This document shows positions 41,574 to 53,162 of a stretch of DNA of 64,000 nucleotides, piece after piece. The notes below the pieces were generated by a model, which was given only the letters and a program-made list of their open reading frames with translations, was not told where the DNA came from and ran no database searches. Position numbers and translations under genes: made by a program. The DNA lies in the NCBI RefSeq assembly GCF_018860855.1, contig NZ_JAHKQE010000025.1:1-64000 (forward strand), given 5' to 3'. Position 1 is the stretch's first letter; every line of letters starts with the position of its first letter. Source of the stretch: Amphritea atlantica (GTDB lineage: Bacteria > Pseudomonadota > Gammaproteobacteria > Pseudomonadales > Balneatricaceae).

Positions 41574-41861
41574 ATGTCGTTAGACCGCACAGACGTCGAA
41601 AAGATCGCTCATCTGGCAAGATTAAATATCGCCGAGCAAGATATTCAAGAATATGCCGAAAATCTCAGCAATATTCTTGACCTAGTCGACCAGATGCAAG
41701 CCGTCGATACCCAAGATATTACGCCTATGGCACATCCAATGGATGCGATTCAGCGTTTACGTCTGGATGAGGTAACCGAAGGTAATCAACGCGATCTGCT
41801 TCAAACCGTCGCTCCCGCCGTTGAAGCAGGCCTGTTTCAGGTACCTAAAGTAATCGAGTAA
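41574..41861 (+). CDS. gatC: Asp-tRNA(Asn)/Glu-tRNA(Gln) amidotransferase subunit C
   Basis: GatC stabilises the GatCAB complex that amidates misacylated Glu-tRNA(Gln) and Asp-tRNA(Asn). The 95-residue protein has the family [12 protein letters not shown] start and the [16 protein letters not shown] segment. It is first in gatCAB, 39 bases before gatA. Confidence 0.95.
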   Translation: MSLDRTDVEKIAHLARLNIAEQDIQEYAENLSNILDLVDQMQAVDTQDITPMAHPMDAIQRLRLDEVTEGNQRDLLQTVAPAVEAGLFQVPKVIE

Positions 41862-41900
41862 TGCCGGACCAGACATCCGCTTGAAGGATTTAAAAACGTT

Positions 41901-43349
41901 ATGTTAGACAAAACACTCGCCGAACTGGCGCAGGGGTTAGCAACGGGTGAATTCAGTAGTGTAGAACTGACCCAAAACTACCTTGACCGGATCAGTGCCG
42001 AAGATGGCACACTAAACAGTTTTATTACCGTCACGCCTGAGCAAGCATTGGCGCAAGCGGAAGCCGCCGACCAACGTCGCGCGGCCGGCAATGTCGATGT
42101 CTTTACTGGGCTGCCCATTGCCCATAAAGATATTTTCTGCACCCAAGGCGTTCGCACCAGTTGCGGCTCAAAGATGCTGGATAATTTTATCTCGCCTTAC
42201 AACGCCACCGTGGTTGAGCATTTCAATCAAGCAGGCGCGGTTAGCTTAGGTAAAACCAACATGGATGAGTTCGCGATGGGCTCCTCCAATGAATCCAGCT
42301 TCTACGGCCCTGCCCGTAACCCTTGGAACACCGATTGCGTTCCCGGCGGATCATCCGGCGGCTCAGCGGCAGCGATTGCCGGTGGCCTAACCCCAGCCGC
42401 GACCGGCTCAGACACCGGCGGCTCGATTCGTCAGCCAGCAGCACTGTGCGGCATTACCGGACTAAAACCGACTTATGGCCGCGTATCCCGCTACGGCATG
42501 ATCGCCTACGCCTCATCTCTCGATCAGGGCGGCCCGATGGCCCGTACTGCCGAAGATACCGCCATGATGCTGAATGTTATGGCCGGTTTCGATCCAAAAG
42601 ACTCCACCAGCTTGGATCAGCCGGTACCGGATTACACTCTTAAATTGAACGATTCCCTGAAGGGTTTGAAGATCGGTCTGCCTAAAGAGTTTTTCTCCGG
42701 CGAGATCGATCCGCAGATCACCGCTCAGGTACAAAACGCGATCCGTGAATTTGAAGCCCTCGGCGCGACGGTCAAAGAAGTCAGCTTGCCCAATACTCAT
42801 CTGGCGATTCCGGCGTACTATATTATTGCTCCGGCTGAAGCCTCCTCTAACCTGTCACGTTTTGATGGCGTGCGTTACGGTTACCGCTGCGAAGACCCCG
42901 TCGATCTCGAAGATATGTACAAGCGTAGCCGCGGCGAAGGCTTTGGCGAAGAAGTTAAGCGTCGCATCATGGTCGGCACCTATGCGCTGTCAGAAGGTTT
43001 CTATGATGCCTACTACAAGAAAGCATTACAGATCCGCCGCTTAATTCAGCAGGATTACGTTAATGCGCTGTCTGAAGTCGACGTTATTATGGGGCCTACC
43101 ACTCCGCATCCAGCGTTTAAACTGGGTGAAAAAAACTCAGATCCTATCTCCATGTATATGGAGGATATCTTCACCATATCACTCAACTTGGCCGGTATGC
43201 CGGGTATTTCGGTCCCCTGTGGTTTTGCGAACGGCTTACCTGTCGGCTTGCAACTGATCGGCAACTACTTTGCTGAAGAACGATTACTGAATGCCGCGCA
43301 TCAGTTCCAGCAAGCCACCGACTGGCACAAACAAACGCCTGGTCAATAA
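41901..43349 (+). CDS. gatA: Asp-tRNA(Asn)/Glu-tRNA(Gln) amidotransferase subunit A
   Basis: GatA is the glutaminase subunit that releases ammonia for tRNA amidation. The 482-residue amidase-signature protein has a complete Ser-cisSer-Lys triad: Lys76 (AHKD), cis-Ser151 and Ser175 in the [14 protein letters not shown]...[11 protein letters not shown] region. Length and motifs are standard. gatB follows after 84 bases. Confidence 0.97.
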   Translation: MLDKTLAELAQGLATGEFSSVELTQNYLDRISAEDGTLNSFITVTPEQALAQAEAADQRRAAGNVDVFTGLPIAHKDIFCTQGVRTSCGSKMLDNFISPYNATVVEHFNQAGAVSLGKTNMDEFAMGSSNESSFYGPARNPWNTDCVPGGSSGGSAAAIAGGLTPAATGSDTGGSIRQPAALCGITGLKPTYGRVSRYGMIAYASSLDQGGPMARTAEDTAMMLNVMAGFDPKDSTSLDQPVPDYTLKLNDSLKGLKIGLPKEFFSGEIDPQITAQVQNAIREFEALGATVKEVSLPNTHLAIPAYYIIAPAEASSNLSRFDGVRYGYRCEDPVDLEDMYKRSRGEGFGEEVKRRIMVGTYALSEGFYDAYYKKALQIRRLIQQDYVNALSEVDVIMGPTTPHPAFKLGEKNSDPISMYMEDIFTISLNLAGMPGISVPCGFANGLPVGLQLIGNYFAEERLLNAAHQFQQATDWHKQTPGQ

Positions 43350-43433
43350 GCTGCTGACCTAATGCGCAACAGAATTTAACGCAGCACCATTACACTCAGT
43401 AACGTAAGTTTGCTGCAAGAAGAGGTTTACATA

Positions 43434-44891
43434 ATGGAATGGGAAGCAGTCATCGGGCTTGAGATTCACGCCCAACTGGCGACTAAGTCCAAAATATTTT
43501 CGGGTGCCAGCACCGCCTTTGGTGCCGAGCCGAATACCCAAGCCTGCGCCGTTGATTTAGCGTTGCCAGGCACCTTACCGGTATTTAACGGTGAAGCACT
43601 GCGGATGGCGGTATTATTTGGCTTAGCTATCGACGCAGAGATCGGTTACACCTCGGTGTTCGACCGTAAAAACTACTTTTATCCCGATCTACCGAAAGGT
43701 TATCAAACCAGCCAACTGTTCCACCCGATCGTTGGCACCGGCTATGTGGATATCACCCTCGACGACGGCACCATTAAACGTGTCGGTGTGACCCGTGCCC
43801 ACCTAGAAGAGGATGCGGGTAAGTCTCTGCATGAAGAGTTCCCTAACATGACCGGTATCGATCTTAACCGAGCAGGTACGCCACTGCTGGAGATCGTCTC
43901 CGAACCGGATATGCGCAGTGCCGAAGAAGCGGTTGCCTACGTGAAGAAAATTCATGCCATCGTAACCAATCTCGGCATCTGTGACGGCAACATGGCAGAA
44001 GGTTCTTTCCGTTGTGACTGCAACGTATCGGTACGTTATAAGGGTGAAGAAGAGTTCGGTAACCGTACCGAAAGCAAGAACATCAACTCTTTCCGCTTTA
44101 TCGAAAAAGCGATCAAAGGCGAGATTATCCGCCAGATCGATATTCTCGAAGACGGTGGCCATATCACTCAGGAAACCCGCCTGTATGATGCCAACAAAGA
44201 TGAAACTCGCCCAATGCGAAGCAAGGAAGAAGCCAACGATTACCGTTACTTCCCCTGCCCCGACCTGCTGCCGATCGTCATCGATGATGATTATGTTAAT
44301 CAGGTACGTGCAACACTGCCTGAACTACCCGATGCCCGTAAAGCCCGGTTTATTGAGCAATATAAACTGAGTGAATATGACGCAATGGTGCTGTCCGCCT
44401 ATCGTGATCTAAGCCACTACTTTGAAACCGTCGCTAACACCGCAGACGATGCCAAACTAGCCGCTAACTGGGTGATGGGCGAACTGTCCAAGCTTCTTAA
44501 TCAGAATGATACCGACATTAAAGATTCACCGGTCTCTGCTGAACAGCTCGGCGGTCTGCTATTACGCATTAAAGACAACACCATTACCGGCAAAATAGCC
44601 AAACAGGTGTTCGAAGCGATGTGGGCAGGTGAAGGCTCTGCGGATGAGGTGATCGAATCCAAAGGCCTGAAACAGGTAACCGATAGTGGTGCGATCGAAT
44701 CGATGGTCGATGATGTCATCGCCGCTAATCAGCCACAGGTTGATCAGTATGTGAATGCTGAGCCCGATAAACGCGGCAAGATGATCGGCTTCTTTATGGG
44801 TAAAGTGATGCAAGCGTCTCAGGGCAAAGCGAACCCTGGTCAAGTGCAAGGCCTGCTAAAACAGAAACTGGATGCATTAGCCAACGGCTAA
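43434..44891 (+). CDS. gatB: Asp-tRNA(Asn)/Glu-tRNA(Gln) amidotransferase subunit B
   Basis: GatB binds tRNA and carries out phosphorylation and amidation of the attached Glu or Asp. The 485-residue protein starts with the family [13 protein letters not shown] and contains the [25 protein letters not shown] and [10 protein letters not shown] blocks, with the C-terminal YqeY-like tail. The frame opens earlier at 43410, but the ATG at 43434 follows an AGAGGT RBS and begins at the conserved N-terminus. Confidence 0.97.
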   Translation: MEWEAVIGLEIHAQLATKSKIFSGASTAFGAEPNTQACAVDLALPGTLPVFNGEALRMAVLFGLAIDAEIGYTSVFDRKNYFYPDLPKGYQTSQLFHPIVGTGYVDITLDDGTIKRVGVTRAHLEEDAGKSLHEEFPNMTGIDLNRAGTPLLEIVSEPDMRSAEEAVAYVKKIHAIVTNLGICDGNMAEGSFRCDCNVSVRYKGEEEFGNRTESKNINSFRFIEKAIKGEIIRQIDILEDGGHITQETRLYDANKDETRPMRSKEEANDYRYFPCPDLLPIVIDDDYVNQVRATLPELPDARKARFIEQYKLSEYDAMVLSAYRDLSHYFETVANTADDAKLAANWVMGELSKLLNQNDTDIKDSPVSAEQLGGLLLRIKDNTITGKIAKQVFEAMWAGEGSADEVIESKGLKQVTDSGAIESMVDDVIAANQPQVDQYVNAEPDKRGKMIGFFMGKVMQASQGKANPGQVQGLLKQKLDALANG

Positions 44892-44914
44892 CACGACTTC
44901 GCCGTGACGCATCT

Positions 44915-44950
44915 AAACCGGTCGATATTATCGTATCGATCGGTTTTTTA
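44915..44950 (+). terminator. Intrinsic terminator of gatCAB
   Basis: AAACCG-G-TCGATA pairs with TATCGA-T-CGGTTT (one mismatch) and runs into TTTTTT, 24 bases after gatB. Confidence 0.88.
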
Positions 44951-44974
44951 CCTTTAAAGCCGCTTCACTCCCCG

Positions 44975-45889
44975 TTAGTGATCAACGCCTCGCTGCAAAG
45001 CTTGTTGATAACGATCCTCGAATCGCCCCTTGAGCCACTCGCTCAACGCTCTCACCCGCTTCAACTGATGTCGCAACGGCGGACATAACAGTGTTAGCTG
45101 TGTATTTTCCGACCACTCTGGCAACACCTCGACTAATCGACCCCGCTGGAGATCCGCTTGCACATACACATCGGCAAGCCGCGTAACGCCTAACCCAGCC
45201 AGTGCAGCTTGCCGCATCACTCGACCGCTACTCACCTTAATCCCCTGCTCAACATGCACGGTCCTGCGCTCATCTCCCCGACTCAATGTCCAATGATCCA
45301 CACTGCCACAAATTAATGACAATGCTTTCAGGTCTTCTGGATTTTCAATAAGGTGATTACCCTGCAAAAAATCGGGACTGGCCACATAACGCGTCGTCAC
45401 CCGGTGCAGTTTGCGAGCAATCAAGCTTGAGTTCGGTAACTCACCCATACGCATCACCAGATCATAATGATTAGCGATCAGATCAACCTGTACACTGGAA
45501 AAATCCAGATCCACACAGATCCCCGGATGCTGTCGTTGAAAATCTATCACCAATGGCGCTAACAGCTCTTCGCCGATCAAACCGCCCACCGCATTCATGC
45601 GAATCACACCTTTCAGCTCGTCTGTCGATTGGCTAGCCCATTCCGCCGCCGCATCCAACTGCTGCATCGCTAATTTACAGCGTTCATAGTAGCCCTGACC
45701 GATCTCAGTCAATCGCAACTGCCGAGTTGTGCGATACAACAGCTGCACACTCAATACCGCTTCCAGCTCTGAGACTAACTGGCTCAGATGTGCCTTAGAA
45801 AAACCAGAAACCTCAGCCGCCGCCGTAAAACCGCCCGACTCTGCCACATAGATAAAGGCACGAATACCGCGCCACGAGACATTGTTCAT
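44975..45889 (-). CDS. LysR family transcriptional regulator
   Basis: The 304-residue protein has the LysR N-terminal winged helix (about 5-63, with FIYVAESGGFTAAAEVSGFSKAHLSQ) and a type-2 periplasmic-binding-like effector domain from about residue 90. The SXVS position reads SKAHLSQLVSELE, close to the CrgA/DntR-like group. The ATG at 45889 fits the family start. It is divergent from an SDR gene, so that gene is its likely target by the usual LysR arrangement. No effector can be named. Confidence 0.88.
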   Translation of the reverse strand: MNNVSWRGIRAFIYVAESGGFTAAAEVSGFSKAHLSQLVSELEAVLSVQLLYRTTRQLRLTEIGQGYYERCKLAMQQLDAAAEWASQSTDELKGVIRMNAVGGLIGEELLAPLVIDFQRQHPGICVDLDFSSVQVDLIANHYDLVMRMGELPNSSLIARKLHRVTTRYVASPDFLQGNHLIENPEDLKALSLICGSVDHWTLSRGDERRTVHVEQGIKVSSGRVMRQAALAGLGVTRLADVYVQADLQRGRLVEVLPEWSENTQLTLLCPPLRHQLKRVRALSEWLKGRFEDRYQQALQRGVDH

Positions 45890-45970
45890 ATATACCAAAC
45901 AATTATTTCAGATTAAGGATATTTATCACCCTAATATAGCGGCCTATCATCTGCAACATCGATTCACTTC

Positions 45971-45986
45971 AATGCCTTTTGGCATT
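45971..45986. promoter_or_regulatory. Palindrome in the LysR/SDR divergent gap
   Basis: AATGCC-TTTT-GGCATT is a perfect 6-bp inverted repeat ending 16 bases before the SDR start. It may be a leader hairpin or an operator half-site pair. Confidence 0.4.
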
Positions 45987-46002
45987 TAACACCCGAGATA
46001 AA

Positions 46003-46728
46003 ATGACGACTCAACCACTTATTGTTATCACCGGCGCTAGCGCTGGCATTGGCGCGGCCATGGCACAACAGTTTTCAGCCGCAGGACACCCTTTATTACT
46101 CCTCGCCCGCCGCGTGGACAAACTAGAGGCTCTAGCCCTCCCGAACACATTATGTCGTCAAGTCGATGTAACCGACGCTGCAGCTTTACGGGTAGCGATC
46201 AAAGAAGCAGAAGCGGTTCATGGCCCGGTAGACTGTCTAATTAACAATGCTGGTTTAATGCTATTAGGACAGATCGACACTCAAGACCCTATGGAGTGGC
46301 AGCGTATGTATGATCTTAACGTACTCGCACTGCTAAACAGCATGCAGGCGGTACTGGGTGACATGAAAGCTCGCAAGGGCGGCACTATTATCAATATCAG
46401 TTCAATTGCCGGTAAAAAATCATTCCCAAATCATGCCGCTTATGTAGGCAGCAAGTTCGCTGTTTCCGCCATCAGCGAGAATGTCCGTGAAGAGGTCGCC
46501 GATGATAATGTCCGTATCATGACGATCTGTCCGGGCGCGGTAGAGACTGAATTATTGAGTCACACCACCTCGCAGGAGATTATTGATAACTATGAGGATT
46601 GGAAAGAATCGATGGGAGGGATATTAGCCCCTGATGATATTGCTCGCACCGCTGTGTTTATGTATTCACAACCGCAAAACATCAATATTCGCGATGTGTT
46701 GATCACCGCAACTCGTCAACAAGCGTAA
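46003..46728 (+). CDS. Short-chain dehydrogenase/reductase, NADP-preferring type
   Basis: The 241-residue classical SDR has the cofactor motif TGASAGIG (10-17), an Arg-Arg pair after the second strand (36-37) that favours NADP, NNAG (81-84), and catalytic Ser134/Tyr147/Lys151. It resembles the YdfG-like clan of broad carbonyl reductases, but substrate cannot be deduced. The ATG at 46003 is chosen over the upstream in-frame start because the fold begins there. It is divergent from a LysR gene. Confidence 0.88.
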   Translation: MTTQPLIVITGASAGIGAAMAQQFSAAGHPLLLLARRVDKLEALALPNTLCRQVDVTDAAALRVAIKEAEAVHGPVDCLINNAGLMLLGQIDTQDPMEWQRMYDLNVLALLNSMQAVLGDMKARKGGTIINISSIAGKKSFPNHAAYVGSKFAVSAISENVREEVADDNVRIMTICPGAVETELLSHTTSQEIIDNYEDWKESMGGILAPDDIARTAVFMYSQPQNINIRDVLITATRQQA

Positions 46729-46774
46729 TACCTATCGACTCTATTTAAACCAAGCAAAAGCCATTTTTGAAGCG

Positions 46775-46803
46775 AAAAAAAGCCCCCGCGATAAGCGGGG
46801 GCC
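46775..46803 (-). terminator. Intrinsic terminator of the TorF-like gene
   Basis: On the minus strand GCCCCCGC-TTATC-GCGGGGGC is followed by an unbroken T-run, 59 bases after the porin stop. Confidence 0.92.
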
Positions 46804-46861
46804 AGATGAGCGTATTAAATAGTAGAGGCGTTATAAAGCTCGCTCTCAAACCTCATCCCAT

Positions 46862-47512
46862 TTAAAACAGATCGAAGCTTTTGCTGATAGTAAATGTCAG
46901 TTGGTCGCTATCACTCACCCAATTATTAGTAGCAGAGCTATCATCGTCCGGGAAGATCGCCGCAACAGACATATCCAACCCTTCATAAGTCATGCCATAG
47001 CCTGCCTCAAAATAAGAGCCATCAACCTCATCACCATAAACACCGTACGTCAGGTAAGCGCCTTCATACTCACCAGTAATACTGGCGAAGGTATAATCAA
47101 CATCTGCAGCGCCCGGCGATTCATAAGTCCCGATATTATAACCAACAGAGATCGGGCCATAACCCGCACTTAGGTTATACTCAAAATATTCTCCCGTGGC
47201 AGATTCATCATAGTAATAGCCAATAATGCCTACACCATAGCTAAAGTCTTCAATCGAACCGTTATAACCCGCATATAGATCATATTCCAAATCGCTTGGC
47301 AAAGAAGCGAGCCAAGTACCGGCATAAAAGCCCATCTCGCTTTCATAATCCAACCCACCCATCATACTCGCGTTACCGCCATCACCAGATTGGTCAAGAC
47401 CACGATACCAATAATCACTCATAGCACCAACGTTAGCCGACACACCGGCAAAGCTTGCAGCAGAAGCTGTCAACAGAGCAGAAGCGATCAGTGTTTTCGT
47501 AAACTTTTTCAT
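46862..47512 (-). CDS. TorF family putative outer-membrane porin
   Basis: The 216-residue protein has a signal peptide (about 1-22, ending SFA) and a mature part of alternating short beta strands rich in Gly, Tyr and Asp, ending in Phe, as in outer-membrane barrels. The opening GVSANVGAMSDYWYRGLDQS (from about residue 23) matches the TorF/TIGR02001 family, whose substrates are not known. An AAGGAAAA RBS supports the ATG at 47512. Confidence 0.85.
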   Translation of the reverse strand: MKKFTKTLIASALLTASAASFAGVSANVGAMSDYWYRGLDQSGDGGNASMMGGLDYESEMGFYAGTWLASLPSDLEYDLYAGYNGSIEDFSYGVGIIGYYYDESATGEYFEYNLSAGYGPISVGYNIGTYESPGAADVDYTFASITGEYEGAYLTYGVYGDEVDGSYFEAGYGMTYEGLDMSVAAIFPDDDSSATNNWVSDSDQLTFTISKSFDLF

Positions 47513-47581
47513 AACGGTTTTCCTTACAGGTTTATATTTTTGCAAAGCAAAAAAACATCAAAACTGTAAGAGCTAGAGCAA

Positions 47582-47598
47582 TTGGCACGCCAATAGCG
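47582..47598 (+). promoter_or_regulatory. Possible sigma-54 promoter or operator palindrome upstream of msrA
   Basis: TTGGCACGCCAATAGC matches the -24/-12 pattern with GG at 47584-47585 and GC at 47596-47597, twelve bases apart, but has TAGC in place of TTGC. The same bases contain the palindrome ATTGGC-AC-GCCAAT, so a repressor site is equally likely. It lies in the 305-base gap between the divergent TorF-like gene and msrA, where I see nothing else. Confidence 0.3.
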
Positions 47599-47817
47599 TA
47601 CCAATACATTACTAATCAACAGGTTAAATCATAATAACGATAAGCAACCGTCCTCGATGAGAACCATAAGCGCGCAAGATATACCTCACCGCACCAAAAC
47701 GTCACAAAAGTGTCACCTATTAGACACACCGATAAATATATATAAAAAAGTGATCCAAAACAGTCAAAAAACGTCTAATATCCACTTAGATATCGGTTTT
47801 TTCACAGGAGTCACAGT

Positions 47818-48288
47818 ATGCCAACCGCAACATTTGCAGCAGGATGCTTTTGGGGAGTTGAAGCACGTTTCGCCAACACTCCCGGAGTCACCTCAACCGC
47901 TGTAGGCTACATGGGTGGACATACACAAAATCCCACCTATAAAGAGATCTGCAACAAAACCACCGGCCATGCCGAAGTGGTACAGTTGGAGTTTGATGAT
48001 CAAATCATCAGTTATGACACCCTGTTAGATATATTCTGGCAGATGCATGATCCAACCACCCTTAACCGCCAGGGCCCTGATGTCGGCGATCAGTATCGTT
48101 CAGAAATTTTTTACCATAATGATCAGCAACGCATTATGGCGGAACAAAGCAAGGTCGTGCTAGATAAGAGCGGTATCTTCGGTAATCCCATTGTGACAGA
48201 GATCACACCGGCCGCTGAGTTTTGGCGGGCTGAGGAATATCATCAACAATATAATGCCAAGAACGGCCACGGCGGTTGCGCTATCTGA
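47818..48288 (+). CDS. msrA: Peptide-methionine (S)-S-oxide reductase
   Basis: MsrA repairs the S epimer of oxidised methionine. The 156-residue cytosolic protein has the active-site GCFWG motif with Cys10, the [19 protein letters not shown] block and [10 protein letters not shown], plus a C-terminal cysteine (GGCAI) positioned to act as resolving residue. The ATG follows a CAGGAG RBS. Sequence type is the short cyanobacterial/proteobacterial MsrA form. Confidence 0.95.
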   Translation: MPTATFAAGCFWGVEARFANTPGVTSTAVGYMGGHTQNPTYKEICNKTTGHAEVVQLEFDDQIISYDTLLDIFWQMHDPTTLNRQGPDVGDQYRSEIFYHNDQQRIMAEQSKVVLDKSGIFGNPIVTEITPAAEFWRAEEYHQQYNAKNGHGGCAI

Positions 48289-48340
48289 GTATTAACGCTT
48301 TTGCTGGGAAAACCCCATGCAAACATGAAAACCAATAAAA

Positions 48341-48371
48341 AAGCCGTCGATAGTAATATCGACGGCTTTTT
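48341..48371. terminator. Bidirectional terminator between msrA and fadH
   Basis: AAGCCGTCGAT (48341-48351) and ATCGACGGCTT (48358-48368) form a perfect 11-bp stem flanked by A and T runs, serving both convergent genes. Confidence 0.92.
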
Positions 48372-48424
48372 AGTTGAGCGGCTAACAACGTAACCCTATA
48401 ATTTAAAACACAACTCGCCTAGTC

Positions 48425-50464
<2,040 letters not shown>

Positions 50465-50541
50465 TCAATATTCTTATTTTCTGATCACACAACCAACACA
50501 GGCTGTTAAAGACACAGCAAAAAAGTCGCTTACAATGAACT

Positions 50542-50580
50542 GGACAGTGTCAAGATAAAGCGATATTTTGACACTGTCAA
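50542..50580. promoter_or_regulatory. Paired TetR-type operators between fadH and the regulator gene
   Basis: A perfect 13-bp palindrome TTGACACTGTCAA lies at 50568-50580, and a near copy (GGACAGTGTCAA) at 50542-50553, centres 27 bases apart. Each half-site also pairs with the other copy, giving a 10-bp inverted repeat (ACAGTGTCAA / TTGACACTGT). The second copy contains a consensus -35 TTGACA; a TAAATT -10-like box at 50591-50596 is 17 bases downstream, so repressor binding would block the regulator's own promoter. Confidence 0.8.
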
Positions 50581-50602
50581 GATTGGTTGATAAATTGCCT
50601 TG

Positions 50603-51223
50603 ATGAAAACGACCAACACCTCAGCAACCACACGCAATTATCATCATGGTGATTTGTACCAAACACTGTTGCAAGCCGCGACCGATATGATCGCCGAGGG
50701 CGGTAGTGAAAGCCTATCAATGCGTAAACTAGCCGACCGCGTCGGTGTTTCCCGCACCGCGCCCTATCATCACTTCAAAGATAAAAACGCCCTATTGTGT
50801 GCCATTGCCGAACAGGGGTTTAAGAATGTCGAAAAACTGCTAGAAGAGGTCAGAATCCGAGAGAAAGACGAGCCATTAAAACTCATTTTTACCGAATATT
50901 TTCACCACTATATCAAACGCGCCTATCAGCACCGAGAGCAATACGATCTGATGTTTGGCCGTGAGATCTGGCGGTATGGCTCACCCACAGAGTCCTTGCA
51001 AATCATATCCCGCCAGCACTTCAAGAGTTGGTTAAACTGGATTGAGCGCTTATGTGAACAAGACGTTATCCGCACCGATGACTCCCCCCTCAGAACCGCA
51101 CAGGTCTGCTGGGCCACACTGCATGGACTTTGTCGCCTATTAAATGATGGCATCTATACAGAACAGAGCCAGTTAGATGAGATAGCGAATGCCGCCGTTG
51201 AGATGATGCTTAAAAAGCCATAG
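50603..51223 (+). CDS. TetR/AcrR family transcriptional regulator
   Basis: The 206-residue protein has the TetR helix-turn-helix (about residues 13-60, with LSMRKLADRVGVSRTAPYHHFKDKNALL) and an all-helical C-terminal ligand domain. It is divergent from fadH, and the shared 150-base gap holds two palindromes, so it probably represses fadH and itself. The -10-like box ends only six bases before the ATG, so the transcript may be nearly leaderless; no RBS is visible. Confidence 0.9.
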   Translation: MKTTNTSATTRNYHHGDLYQTLLQAATDMIAEGGSESLSMRKLADRVGVSRTAPYHHFKDKNALLCAIAEQGFKNVEKLLEEVRIREKDEPLKLIFTEYFHHYIKRAYQHREQYDLMFGREIWRYGSPTESLQIISRQHFKSWLNWIERLCEQDVIRTDDSPLRTAQVCWATLHGLCRLLNDGIYTEQSQLDEIANAAVEMMLKKP

Positions 51224-51297
51224 AATATGAGCAGCTAAATATCTTAATTAATACTCTGCCCGCTGAAAATCCGTCCTTTTATAATAAAACAATTAAC

Positions 51298-52254
51298 CTA
51301 TATCTCCGGCGCAAAAAACTCCCCTCGCCAATGCCCCGCCTGCTGCTCTTGTTGCACGACCTCATAAATCAATGGAATAACGGCCCGCATTAAAGAGGTG
51401 CGCGGTCGATTCGCTGCTCGAGTGATGTAGACATCACGTTTCATACAAGGATCAACAATCTCAAGCGCATGCACCTGACCGGTTTCCTCTAAGTGATAAA
51501 AAGAGGACGATGGGCTCAACAGCATGCCATAACCATCGGATACATAACGCAGGGTTGTCATCAACTGGCCAAAGCCAGGCTTGTGCCGCACGTTAATACC
51601 GTGCCGTTGTTCATACTGTCGCAATACATAGCCCAACGAATCTTGTCGGCCGGTCACAATGACTTCATGTTTGGCTAATTCAGCAAAAGAAATACTCTCT
51701 CGCTGGCGCAAAGGTTTTTGTGAGCTCACTTGCGGAGTATCTCCCATCGCTAAATAGAGGTTCTCTCTGAACAAGTGTTCCTGCGTCAACTGCTTCATAT
51801 CACTACCGTCTGGTGATGAGATAGCAAGATCAATCTCTCCATTCAGTAACTGCGCCGATAAGCTATAGGATAGACCGGCAAACAGATCCAATTCTATTTT
51901 CGGATAGCGCTGTTCGACCAGTTTCAATAGAGGCACCGACACCACGTTACCTATCGGTTGCGTCATCCCCAATACCAAGCGCCCTGCTGGCTCTTGTTCC
52001 GACTGTCTGATATCTAGCTTGGCCTGATCAACCTGACGCATAATAGATTCAGCATGCGCCTTAAATAGCTGACCACTTTCCGTCAACCTGACGCCCCGAT
52101 AATCACGATCAAACAGCGAGGTGCCCAGTTCATGCTCAAGGTTCTCTAATTGCAGACTGATGCTTGGCTGAGCAATCTCAAGCTCTCGCGCTGCTGCAGC
52201 GATACTGCATAATTCAGCGGTTTTAAGAAAATAGAGGAGTTGTTTACTATTCAT
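51298..52254 (-). CDS. LysR family transcriptional regulator (LTTR, CbbR/NAC-like)
   Basis: The 318-residue protein has the canonical LysR DNA-binding domain (about 1-62: FLKTAELCSIAAAARELEIAQPSISLQLENLEHELG) and an effector domain from about 92. The start at the ATG at 52254 gives the family N-terminus; the 12 extra codons upstream are not conserved. It is divergent from an aldolase-like gene, which is the expected target along with the following reductase gene. Confidence 0.9.
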   Translation of the reverse strand: MNSKQLLYFLKTAELCSIAAAARELEIAQPSISLQLENLEHELGTSLFDRDYRGVRLTESGQLFKAHAESIMRQVDQAKLDIRQSEQEPAGRLVLGMTQPIGNVVSVPLLKLVEQRYPKIELDLFAGLSYSLSAQLLNGEIDLAISSPDGSDMKQLTQEHLFRENLYLAMGDTPQVSSQKPLRQRESISFAELAKHEVIVTGRQDSLGYVLRQYEQRHGINVRHKPGFGQLMTTLRYVSDGYGMLLSPSSSFYHLEETGQVHALEIVDPCMKRDVYITRAANRPRTSLMRAVIPLIYEVVQQEQQAGHWRGEFFAPEI

Positions 52255-52373
52255 CAATGCAGCATATAAGAAAAATATTGAGCATACCAATACTTATTAT
52301 TCTTTTTATTGCGCCAATTTTGATTAATATATTCATCAAAATCCGCACTATCATCAACCCCGAGGAAAAACGC

Positions 52374-53144
52374 ATGTCTTTATCTAATCGCTATTACGAA
52401 CGCCCATCAAGATTCAGCGAAGCCGAATGGAATGCCCGTATTGACTTAGCGGCGATGTACCGAATTTTTGCCTATATGAAATGGGATGAAGCGATCTATA
52501 ACCACATCTCTTTGCGCGTTCCCGGTGAGGATAATCATTTCCTCATCAACCCATTTGGCCTGCACTATAGCGAAGTTACGGCATCCAACTTAGTTAAAGT
52601 CGATATAGACGGCACCATCGTTGATCATTCCGACTGGCCGATCAACCCCGCAGGCTTTACATTTCATAGCCAAATACATGATAAAGTTGAAAACGGGCAC
52701 TGTGTTATGCACGTTCACACAACCCCAACGCTAGCCGTTTGTTGTTTAGAAGAAGGCTTGTCATACAGCAATTTTTATTCGGCACAGCTATATAACAAAG
52801 TGGCTTACCATGAGTTTGAAGGCATCACGGTACACCCAGATGAAGGTGAGCGTATCTTGGCTAGCGCAGGTGATAAGCCCGTATTAATGCTACGCAACCA
52901 TGGCCCCGTTATTATCGGTGCCAACCTAGCTCAAGCATTCGCACTCATGTGGTTAGTCAACCGTGCGTGTGAAGTACAATGTGCCTCGATGGCGATGGGT
53001 AAGGTGCGAGAAATCCCCGAAGCTATCGTTAAAAAATGTACCGCCGATTCGCTCAACTTTAATCCTAAATACGGTGCGGGTGCTGATGTTTTCGCTGCTA
53101 TGAAACGACTCGTTGAAAAACAAGACCCATCATACAAACGTTAA
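52374..53144 (+). CDS. Class II aldolase/adducin family protein
   Basis: The 256-residue protein has the class II aldolase fold with zinc-ligand-type histidines H113 and H115 (HVHTTP) and H176 (LRNHG). The catalytic Glu of fuculose-1-phosphate aldolase (in its SSEW motif) aligns with Gly in NPAGFTFH (91-98), as in the adducin-like branch, so retro-aldol activity is doubtful. The open frame extends 39 codons upstream with a hydrophobic stretch, but a GAGGA RBS supports the ATG at 52374. It is 18 bases before a ketopantoate-reductase-like gene. Confidence 0.87.
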   Translation: MSLSNRYYERPSRFSEAEWNARIDLAAMYRIFAYMKWDEAIYNHISLRVPGEDNHFLINPFGLHYSEVTASNLVKVDIDGTIVDHSDWPINPAGFTFHSQIHDKVENGHCVMHVHTTPTLAVCCLEEGLSYSNFYSAQLYNKVAYHEFEGITVHPDEGERILASAGDKPVLMLRNHGPVIIGANLAQAFALMWLVNRACEVQCASMAMGKVREIPEAIVKKCTADSLNFNPKYGAGADVFAAMKRLVEKQDPSYKR

Positions 53145-53162
53145 TCGACTATAGGCTTCTTT

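Noticed and set aside
52257-52373. 39-codon N-terminal extension of the aldolase-like protein with a hydrophobic stretch
   Set aside because: The extension is AT-rich intergenic sequence in a divergent promoter region; a GAGGA RBS and family start support the ATG at 52374.
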